47,624 bases of DNA from Arthrobacter globiformis NBRC 12137 (GTDB taxonomy: Bacteria; Actinomycetota; Actinomycetes; Actinomycetales; Micrococcaceae), in NCBI RefSeq assembly GCF_000238915.1, contig NZ_BAEG01000005.1, positions 1 through 47,624 on the forward strand, read 5' to 3'. Each line of letters begins with the position of its first letter. Positions within the stretch are counted from its first letter, which is position 1. Below, piece by piece: positions 41,377-47,624 of this stretch. The position numbers and the translations under genes were made by a program. Below the pieces are notes generated by a model. That model made no database searches. It had not been told where the DNA came from and worked only from the letters and a program-made list of their open reading frames with translations.

Positions 41377-41925
41377 GGCCGCCCTCTCTCTTTGCGGCGC
41401 CCTGAACCCACAGAAGGTCATAACGGGTTGCTATGGAGGGACACGCAATAGGTCTTTGTGTGATCCACATCGCTGACACTAGGTTGAACCCAGAACGCTA
41501 TTTCACTAAGCCTACATTCTATCCCCTCCGGTGACATGTGAATTCCTGATGGGGCCAGATGCATTTTGCATAGAAATGGACTTTATCGAAATAGGCGGCT
41601 TGTTTTACATTCCGGAAATAAATGCTCCATATCTTCAATTCAACGAGGGTGGGTCGCCAAGGCCCGAACCCTCCTTAGCGGGAAGGGGACGATCATGGAC
41701 TCCAGTGCGGAGGCGGTCATAACCGGCACCTATCCCGTGACACCGATTACGTCTTTGTGTGAGCCAAATCCCGGTGTCAGACTTTTTTTGCAGAAGCCGG
41801 TAGCCCGGCAGCACCGAACCGGGAACCCTCCGCAGGGCCAGCTCGGACCCTCCTCAACACCAGCGCAGCTGATCCCTTTGCCCCGGCGGGCAGGGCCGCT
41901 GCTAAGCACCCCAGGAAGGCAGATA
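41377..41925. other. Regulatory region between LysR gene and pxpA
   Basis: A 549-bp stretch without a supported gene, with a distinctly AT-rich core (about 41500-41660). It holds an imperfect 19-bp direct repeat (GTCTTTGTGTGA-t/g-CCA...) at 41452 and 41751, a dyad ATGCA-TTT-TGCAT at 41559-41571 and the palindrome TTCCGGAA at 41610-41617. LysR-type regulators commonly bind such regions. The long in-frame extension before pxpA (from 41566) is not supported. Confidence 0.55.
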
Positions 41926-42714
41926 ATGGGACCCACAGTTGATCTCGTCGCAGATCTTGGAGAAGGCTTCGGCGCCTACTCGATGGGCGACGACGCGGCC
42001 TTGCTCGAGGTGGTTTCCAGTGCCAACATCGCCTGCGGCTTCCACGCCGGTGACCCGGACATCATGCACGCGACAGTCGCTGAATGTGTCCGCCGCGGCG
42101 TCAGCATCGGGGCACACCCGAGCTTCCCGGACCTGCGTGGCTTTGGCCGGCGCGCCATGGACCTGACGGCCGACGAGGTCCGCAACGACGTCCTGTACCA
42201 GTTCGGTGCGCTGAGTGCTTTCGCCGCATACCACGGCACGAGCGTCGCCCACATTGCGCCGCACGGACGCCTGGGCAACCTCGTTGCCACCCGCTCCGAC
42301 TACGCAGCGGCCGTGGCCGACGCCGCCGCCCGCCTGAACCCCGGCCTCATCGTCCTGGCACAGGACGGCGAACTGGCCTCCGCCGCTGCCGAACGGCAGC
42401 TCCCGGTGGGCATTGTCGGCATCGCCGACCGCGCCTACGAAGCCGACGGCACCCTGGTGCCCCGCGGCCGCCCCGGCGCCGTGATCCATGACCCTGCCGC
42501 CATCGTGGAGCGCACCGTGCGAATGGTGTGCGAAGGCCTCATCGAGACCGTCGCCGGAACGGACCTGCCGATTATTGCCGACACCGTCCTCCTGCACGGT
42601 GACACGCCCGGCGCCGTGCAGCTGGCCCGCCAGGTCCGCGCCGAACTGGAGAACGCCGGCGTGACCATCGCCCCGCTGGCCCAGGTGCTGGCCGCCAAAG
42701 AGAAGGTCGCCTGA
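41926..42714 (+). CDS. pxpA: 5-oxoprolinase subunit A (LamB/YcsF family)
   Basis: PxpA component of the ATP-dependent bacterial 5-oxoprolinase, which opens pyroglutamate to glutamate. Length 262 residues. The family core is VDLVADLGEGFGAYSMGDDAALLEVVSSANIACGFHAGDPDIM, with GVSIGAHPSFPDLRGFGRR, HIAPHGRLGN and ILHGDTPGA-like elements (LLHGDTPGAVQLAR). ATG 41926 has AGGAAGG seven bases upstream, while the upstream in-frame sequence looks non-coding. The first lysine-type residue of the usual VKPHGALYN block is replaced here by HIAPHGRLGN, so specificity may differ. First gene of pxpABC. Confidence 0.93.
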   Translation: MGPTVDLVADLGEGFGAYSMGDDAALLEVVSSANIACGFHAGDPDIMHATVAECVRRGVSIGAHPSFPDLRGFGRRAMDLTADEVRNDVLYQFGALSAFAAYHGTSVAHIAPHGRLGNLVATRSDYAAAVADAAARLNPGLIVLAQDGELASAAAERQLPVGIVGIADRAYEADGTLVPRGRPGAVIHDPAAIVERTVRMVCEGLIETVAGTDLPIIADTVLLHGDTPGAVQLARQVRAELENAGVTIAPLAQVLAAKEKVA

Positions 42715-42715
42715 C

Positions 42716-43441
42716 GTGGCTGCCACCCCAAATCCAACTCCCGTGGAGATCTTCGAGTCCGGGGATTCCGCCCTGCGGGTCGTCGCCTCCTCCGCTGACA
42801 CGGAGGCCAACTGGAGCAGTGTCCACTCCCTCGCTCAATGGCTTGAGACTGCAGGGGCCGACGGCGTACACGGCGCAGTGCCGACGTACGACTCGCTGCT
42901 CGTGGAATTTGACCCCGGGGTCACCTCGGCGCGACAGGTCCGGGCCTTTGTCCTCCTTGGCCTGCGCCAGCTTGAGCACACGGGTGCACCCGCCCGCACG
43001 CCCCGTGAGTTCAGCGTCCCGGTGGTTTACGGCGGCGAGTACGGCCCGGACCTGGCGCGCGTCGCCGAGCACGAGCAACTCACCGTGGAGGAGATCATCT
43101 CCCTGCACACGGCCAAGTCCTACGTCATCCGTTGCCTCGGCGCCCCTGCGGGTTCACCCATGATGGACGGCCCCGATTTTCCGCTCCCCGTTCCGCGGCT
43201 GAAGGACCCCCGGCTGTCCGTTCCGGCAGGTGCCGTGGCCGTCGCCGGCCGGCAGGCCGTCATCGCCCCGGCGGTGGCTCCCGGCGGATGGTGTGTCATC
43301 GGCCAGACACCGCTGACCGTCCTTGACGCCGCCAGTGAGCCGCTGGTTCCCTACCTGCCCGGCGACCTCCTGACGTTCCGCCAGATCCAGCCGGAAGAGT
43401 TCGCGGACTACGAGGGCCGGAAACTGGAGGCGGCACGATGA
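42716..43441 (+). CDS. pxpB: 5-oxoprolinase subunit B (KipI family)
   Basis: KipI/PxpB-like subunit of 241 residues. The N-terminal domain has SGDSALRVVAS and QWLETAGADGVHGAVPTYDSLLVEFDP. The C-terminal cyclophilin-like domain has REFSVPVVYGGEYGPDLARVAEHEQLTVEEIISLHTAKSYVIRCLG, PRLKDPRLSVPAGAVAVAGRQAVI and PGGWCVIGQTPLTV. The GTG start at 42716 lies 1 bp behind the pxpA stop; the gene overlaps pxpC by ATGA, indicating a tightly coupled complex. Confidence 0.93.
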   Translation: MAATPNPTPVEIFESGDSALRVVASSADTEANWSSVHSLAQWLETAGADGVHGAVPTYDSLLVEFDPGVTSARQVRAFVLLGLRQLEHTGAPARTPREFSVPVVYGGEYGPDLARVAEHEQLTVEEIISLHTAKSYVIRCLGAPAGSPMMDGPDFPLPVPRLKDPRLSVPAGAVAVAGRQAVIAPAVAPGGWCVIGQTPLTVLDAASEPLVPYLPGDLLTFRQIQPEEFADYEGRKLEAAR

Positions 43442-44451
43442 GCGGATCACTGATCATCCAGCAGCCCGGAAACTCCGTGGTCACGGACCTGGGCCGCTTC
43501 CGCGGACCCCGGTTCGGCCTTCCCGTCAACGGGGCGCTCGACCAGTTCTCGGCACGGGCGGCGAACATCCTCGCCGCCAACGCGGACAATGCCCCGCTGC
43601 TGGAAATAACCGCGCTGGACTTCCGCATGCGGGCCACCACGGACCTCCTCATCGCCGTCACCGGCGCACCGCTGACCCTCACGGTCGGCGGGCGCGAATG
43701 CCCGCAGTGGGAACCGGTATCCGTGCGTGCGGGGGAGACCGTTGCGGTGCGCGGCATCACCGGCGGCCTCCGCGCCTACCTTGCCGTCCACGGTTCGGTT
43801 GAGGCGCCGGCCCTGCTGGGAAGCTCCGCCCCGGATACTGTCGTCGGGTTCGGCCTCCGGCTCTCCGAGGATACCGAGCTGAAGACCTCCAGGAGCGTCG
43901 GACCCATCCGGCAGCCATACTTTGACCTTCCGCTGTTCAGGCTGGGGCTGACCAGGCCCGAATACAGCAGCCGGGCGGTCATTGACGTCACGGACGGTCC
44001 GGACGTCGACGAATTCGGCGACACAGCAGAGCTGCTGTTCAACACCGAATACACCGTCAGCGCCCGGAGCAATCACATCGGGCTGCGCCTCGGCGGTGCC
44101 CTGCCCGAACGCCAAACGTCAGCCGAAGTGCTGTCGCGCGGCGTTCCGGTGGGTGCCATCGAGGTTCCCTCCAGGGAAGAACTGCTGGTGCTGCACCGCG
44201 GACGCGGCGTCACCGCCGGCTATCCCGTCCTGGCAGTGGTCACCAGCCGCTCGCTCGACACCCTTGCCCAGGCCCGGCCCGGGCACACCATCACCTTCCG
44301 CAAGACCACCGTCCCCGAAGCCACAGCAAAGCATCGGGCCGCAATACGGGAACTGGAAAACCTCCGTTCCCGAGTCAGCACAGTCTTCGCCCTCCTTGGC
44401 ATCGGCAAAGAGCCCGGCTGGCCGGAACTCATACCGGCAGCCGGCAGCTAA
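43438..44451 (+). CDS. pxpC: 5-oxoprolinase subunit C (KipA family)
   Basis: PxpC/KipA subunit of 337 residues, the biotin-carboxylase-associated AHS2 type. Hallmarks are GNSVVTDLGRFRGPRFGLPVNGALDQFSARAANIL, GLRAYLAVHGSVEAPALLGSSAPDT, YTVSARSNHIGLRLGG and the C-terminal GYPVLAVVTSRSLDTLAQARPGHTITF. It completes the oxoprolinase with pxpA and pxpB. The C-terminus has an extra helix (KHRAAIRELENLRSRVSTVFALLGIG). A 9-bp gap leads to the MFS gene. Confidence 0.93.
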   Translation: MSGSLIIQQPGNSVVTDLGRFRGPRFGLPVNGALDQFSARAANILAANADNAPLLEITALDFRMRATTDLLIAVTGAPLTLTVGGRECPQWEPVSVRAGETVAVRGITGGLRAYLAVHGSVEAPALLGSSAPDTVVGFGLRLSEDTELKTSRSVGPIRQPYFDLPLFRLGLTRPEYSSRAVIDVTDGPDVDEFGDTAELLFNTEYTVSARSNHIGLRLGGALPERQTSAEVLSRGVPVGAIEVPSREELLVLHRGRGVTAGYPVLAVVTSRSLDTLAQARPGHTITFRKTTVPEATAKHRAAIRELENLRSRVSTVFALLGIGKEPGWPELIPAAGS

Positions 44452-44460
44452 GGACCACCG

Positions 44461-45840
44461 ATGAACTCCCCTCGAACCAAGTCCAAGATAGGAATGAAAA
44501 TGTCTACATCAACGCGTGCGGGTGCACCGCAGCATGACCGCCTCGATGCGAGGCAGACCCGTAAGGTCGTGACCGCCGGGTGCGTCGGAATCTTTGTGGA
44601 GCTGTACGACAACGGCATTTTCGCCTTCATGGCCGGAACCCTTGCCCTTGTGTTCCTGGCTCCCGGCAACCCGGATAACGCCCTGCTGTTCGTCTTCGCC
44701 GGCTACGCCGTTTCCTTCTTCGTCCGCCCCCTCGGCGCCGTGGTCTGCGGCATCCTGGGAGACAAGATCGGCCGACAGAAACTACTGGTCTTTGTCATCC
44801 TTCTGATCAGCGTGGCGACGGCGGGCATCGGCCTGCTGCCCGCTTACTCAGCCATCGGCATCGCAGCACCGGTGCTGCTCGTGCTGCTTCGCCTGCTCCA
44901 GGGCTTCTCCGTTGGCGGCGAGGCTGCCGGTGCCATGACCTTCCTCGCCGAGCACGCCCCTGAAGGCAAGCGCGGCATCATCACCTCCTACGCCCAGATC
45001 GCCTCCTTCGCTGCCCTGCTTACCGGTACGCTGGTTGCCTACTCCATGTCGCCATGGCTCACCCAGGCAGCGATCGACGGCGGCGGCTTCGGTTCCTTCG
45101 CATGGCGCATTCCATTCCTGGTTGCCATCCCCATGGGCGTCATCGGCTGGTACATCCGCAAGGCCATCAGCGACACCCCGAACTTCCAGAAGCTGAAGGA
45201 AGAGGGCGGGCTGTCCAAGAACCCGCTGAAGGAAGCCTTCGCCTCGGCCGAACACCGCCGCGCCATGGTGCTGGCTCTGTTCATCCCGCTCATGAACGGC
45301 TCCGGTTACTACGTCCTCTTCTCGTACATGCCCACGTTCCTCAAGGGCAAGCAGCTCAACTTCACCATCGGTGAGGCCCTCCTCGTCACGGCCTGCAGCC
45401 TGGTGGTCATCTGCATCGCGATCCCCTTCATGGGTGCCCTCTCCGACCGCATCGGACGCAAGAAGGTCATCGCCGGCGCCGCCATCGCCATGGCTGTCCT
45501 GGGCATCCCTGCCTACGCCCTCATCGCCACCGGCAACATGGCGCTGGCCATCCTGGGCGCCTGCATCATGGCCGTTGTCTTCGCCGGGCACACCGCGGTG
45601 ATCCACATCCTGATCGTGGAGCTGTTCCCCACCCGCGTCCGGTACTCGGCCTACGGACTGGGCTACAACATCTCCTCGGCACTCTTCGGCGGAACTGCCC
45701 CGCTGCTGATGACCTGGCTGATCTCGTCCACCGGCAACGTCTACATGCCCGCCTTCTACGCCGTCATCACCGCGCTGGGCACGCTGGCAGCCGTCAGCAC
45801 CGTCAAGGACCGCGCGCACCTTCCGCTGCGCGACGCCTAA
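44461..45840 (+). CDS. MFS transporter, metabolite:H+ symporter (MHS) family
   Basis: Proton-coupled organic acid/solute importer of 459 residues with twelve predicted segments. MHS signatures: VGIFVELYDNGIFAFMAGTL in helix 1, RPLGAVVCGILGDKIGRQKLL as motif A, RLLQGFSVGGEAAGAMTFLAEHAPEGKRG, and FPTRVRYSAYGLGYN near the C-terminus. ATG 44461 has AAGGA six bases upstream; a second ATG at 44500 also has a fitting site (AGGA), so the N-terminus may be shorter by 13 residues. As part of the pxp operon it probably imports the oxoprolinase substrate. Confidence 0.92.
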   Translation: MNSPRTKSKIGMKMSTSTRAGAPQHDRLDARQTRKVVTAGCVGIFVELYDNGIFAFMAGTLALVFLAPGNPDNALLFVFAGYAVSFFVRPLGAVVCGILGDKIGRQKLLVFVILLISVATAGIGLLPAYSAIGIAAPVLLVLLRLLQGFSVGGEAAGAMTFLAEHAPEGKRGIITSYAQIASFAALLTGTLVAYSMSPWLTQAAIDGGGFGSFAWRIPFLVAIPMGVIGWYIRKAISDTPNFQKLKEEGGLSKNPLKEAFASAEHRRAMVLALFIPLMNGSGYYVLFSYMPTFLKGKQLNFTIGEALLVTACSLVVICIAIPFMGALSDRIGRKKVIAGAAIAMAVLGIPAYALIATGNMALAILGACIMAVVFAGHTAVIHILIVELFPTRVRYSAYGLGYNISSALFGGTAPLLMTWLISSTGNVYMPAFYAVITALGTLAAVSTVKDRAHLPLRDA

Positions 45841-45870
45841 CACTTACTACTGCACAACCAGGAGACTTAA

Positions 45871-46620
45871 ATGCCGTTTTCAGACTACTCAACCGCCCTC
45901 GTCACCGGCGCCTCAACCGGGATGGGCGCCGCGATCGCCGAGCGCCTGGCCAAGCGCGGACTCACGGTCCACGCAGTGGCACGCAACGAGGAACGCCTGA
46001 ACGACCTGGCCGACAAGACCGGGGCCATTCCCCACGTCGTCGACCTGACCGACACCGCGGCCCTGACTGCCGCCGTCGGTCATCTCGAAGTCGACGTCCT
46101 GGTGAACTGCGCCGGAGTGTCCCGGCCCGGCAACATCCTGGACTCCTCGGAAGACGACATCGACGAGCTCATTGACGTCAATCTCCGCGGCCTGCTCCAG
46201 CTGACCCGCCTGGTTCTGCCGGGCATGGTGGAACGCGACCGCGGCCATGTCATCAACATCAGCTCCATCGCCGGCCTGTACAACTTCTACGGCCATACGG
46301 TCTACCACGCCACCAAGGCGGCCGTGCACCAGATCTCGCGCCAGCTGCGCAACGACACCGTGGGCAAGCGCATCCGTGTCACCGAGATCTGCCCCGGACG
46401 CGTCGAGACGGAGATCTTCGGCCGCAACATGGGGGGCACGCCTGAGGCCATGGAAGAGGCCTGGAAGACGTACTACGAGGGCTACGAATCCCTCACCACC
46501 GACGACATTGTCAATGCCATGGATTACGCCATCGAAACACCGCGCCACGTGAACGTTGGCATGCTGGAACTTATGCCCACCTTCCAGGTCCCCGGCGGGC
46601 TCACGTTCGACCGGCGCTAA
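45871..46620 (+). CDS. SDR family oxidoreductase
   Basis: Classical short-chain dehydrogenase of 249 residues. The dinucleotide loop TGASTGMG (12-19) and NCAG (79-82) are followed by the catalytic set S132, Y145 and K149 (HVINISSIAG, YHATK). The Arg after the first strand (VARNEERL) suggests NADP. It starts 30 bp after the MFS gene with AGGAG upstream, so it belongs to the pxp operon. It may oxidise or reduce a hydroxy acid generated by the pathway; the substrate is unknown. Confidence 0.91.
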   Translation: MPFSDYSTALVTGASTGMGAAIAERLAKRGLTVHAVARNEERLNDLADKTGAIPHVVDLTDTAALTAAVGHLEVDVLVNCAGVSRPGNILDSSEDDIDELIDVNLRGLLQLTRLVLPGMVERDRGHVINISSIAGLYNFYGHTVYHATKAAVHQISRQLRNDTVGKRIRVTEICPGRVETEIFGRNMGGTPEAMEEAWKTYYEGYESLTTDDIVNAMDYAIETPRHVNVGMLELMPTFQVPGGLTFDRR

Positions 46621-46684
46621 CCGCCCCGGACCCACCAGAGTCCGCCCGCCCAATCCGCCCCAGATCCACAGAAACAGGTTTCCG

Positions 46685-47624
46685 ATGCAACCAGTACGCA
46701 CCATCAGCTTCCCCGACCGGCAACTTCTCGCCGATCTCACACCCCTTCCGGAGGGGCTGAGAGGCGTTGTCTGGGACATGAAGTCGGATCCCGAAAACGC
46801 GACGCTGGGCGAGATCGACGGCGTCATCCTCCCGTACATCAACGCCGGCGCGGTTCTGGGATCGCTCGCCCAGGTGGACGAACTGAAGTTCGTCCAGACG
46901 CAGTCCACCGGATACGACGGCGTCATTGAGGCCGCCGGTCCGGCGGCCGGCGTCGCCAACGCCTCCGGCGTTCATGCGGCGGCGACGGCGGAACTGGCGG
47001 TGGGGTTGATCCTCGCCAAACTGCGCGGCATCGACCAGGCCGTCCGAGACCAGCAGTACGGCCTCTGGCGGCCGGAACGGCGCCAGTCCCTGGCGGACCG
47101 CCGCGTGCTGCTGGTGGGCGTCGGCGGGATCGGCCACGAGATCGCCCGCCGGCTCGAGCCCTTCGAGGTCACGGTCACCCGGGTGGGAAGCACGGCGCGG
47201 ACCGACAAGCACGGCGAGGTCCACGCCTCGGCGGACCTGGCCGCGCTGGCCGCCACGCACGACATCCTGGTCACAGTGCTGCCGCTGAACGAGCACACCC
47301 ACTACCTGATCGGCGAGGAAGTCCTCGCCGCACTGCCCGACGGCGCCCTCGTGGTGAACGTGGGACGCGGCCCGGTGGTGGACACGGCAGCCCTGACCAA
47401 GGAAGTCCTGTCAGGCCGCCTGCAGTGCGCCCTCGACGTCGTCGACCCCGAACCGCTGCCGCAGGACCACCCGCTGTGGTCCGCGCCCAACGCCCTGATC
47501 ACACCCCATGTTGGCGGCAACACGTCCGCCTTCGAGCCGCGGATCCTGAAACTCCTGCGGCACCAGCTCGTAGCGCTGGCCGCGGGACAGACCCCCGCCA
47601 ACCTGGTTCAGAAGGGCCCCTTCG
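46685..47624 (+). CDS. D-2-hydroxyacid dehydrogenase (3' truncated by window)
   Basis: NAD(P)-dependent D-isomer specific hydroxyacid dehydrogenase; 313 residues lie in the window and no stop has been reached. The dinucleotide fold starts at GVGGIG (145-150), and R166 in VTVTRVGST suggests NADP preference. Catalytic residues are R228 in NVGRGPVVD, E257 in DPEPLP and H275 in TPHVGGNT. It starts at ATG 46685, 64 bp after the SDR gene, with only a weak ribosome site. Part of the pxp-MFS-SDR gene row, it likely handles the 2-oxo or 2-hydroxy acid of the same pathway. Confidence 0.9.
   Translation, partial: MQPVRTISFPDRQLLADLTPLPEGLRGVVWDMKSDPENATLGEIDGVILPYINAGAVLGSLAQVDELKFVQTQSTGYDGVIEAAGPAAGVANASGVHAAATAELAVGLILAKLRGIDQAVRDQQYGLWRPERRQSLADRRVLLVGVGGIGHEIARRLEPFEVTVTRVGSTARTDKHGEVHASADLAALAATHDILVTVLPLNEHTHYLIGEEVLAALPDGALVVNVGRGPVVDTAALTKEVLSGRLQCALDVVDPEPLPQDHPLWSAPNALITPHVGGNTSAFEPRILKLLRHQLVALAAGQTPANLVQKGPF

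Noticed and set aside
41531..41722. A 63-residue frame in the LysR-pxpA gap
   Set aside because: There is no ribosome site or coding bias, and it lies in the AT-rich regulatory core.
1..47624. CRISPR arrays, prophage modules or a secondary-metabolite cluster
   Set aside because: No regularly spaced repeats, phage structural genes or biosynthetic core enzymes were seen. The luciferase-like genes belong to catabolic or sulfur-type operons.

Overview
The window reads as the chromosome of a high-GC Gram-positive soil actinobacterium, most likely Arthrobacter, Pseudarthrobacter or a close relative. This rests on the GC-rich coding style, GTG starts, a DUF222-HNH endonuclease, an actinobacterial SAM riboswitch, a CBS-type cystathionine beta-synthase and ATGA-coupled operons. 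Taxonomy is inferred from style and families only; no rRNA gene is present.

Layout. 1-3362: end of an arabino-oligosaccharide ABC importer and a GH51 arabinofuranosidase. 3420-6526 (-): a molybdate uptake operon (HTH/Mop regulator, modA, modB, modC). 6635-9363: a PadR pair with a clear operator, tRNA-Cys, a GNAT enzyme, a flavin reductase and small unknown genes. 9444-14243: cystathionine beta-synthase, a DHA2 drug exporter, a rhodanese and a luciferase-like oxidoreductase. 14418-30016: two convergent operons meeting at a terminator near 22480. The left one starts with a promoter and a SAM riboswitch, then two flavin monooxygenases and a complete peptide/nickel-type ABC importer. The right one carries a second complete importer of the same type, a third luciferase-like monooxygenase and two AhpD/CMD-type proteins. 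30212-33037 (-): a glycogen-debranching-like glucosidase and an unknown HTH-like protein. 33332-35244: an aminotransferase and an RraA-like aldolase. 35450-40058: DUF222-HNH gene, an IS110 element with an elaborately structured leader, and a decayed IS481 copy with inverted repeats. 40090-47624: small unknown gene, LysR regulator, pxpABC (5-oxoprolinase), MHS-type MFS transporter, SDR, and a 2-hydroxyacid dehydrogenase cut by the window edge.

How it works together. The 14.4-30.0 kb block looks like an organosulfur scavenging locus. Low SAM should switch on the left operon, importing a compound that FMNH2-dependent monooxygenases cleave. The right operon has the same logic plus peroxidase-like partners, but no SAM riboswitch was seen in front of it. 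The substrates are unknown. The flavin reductase at 8.4 kb and the cystathionine beta-synthase and rhodanese at 9.4-13.0 kb fit a sulfur/flavin theme, though this is inference.

The most striking non-coding signal lies upstream of the IS110 transposase. It is a two-domain RNA fold (37169-37222 and 37276-37414) of the kind expected for a bridge RNA, followed by a 12-bp stem (37431-37518) that buries the transposase Shine-Dalgarno sequence. All pairings were read by eye and not computed.
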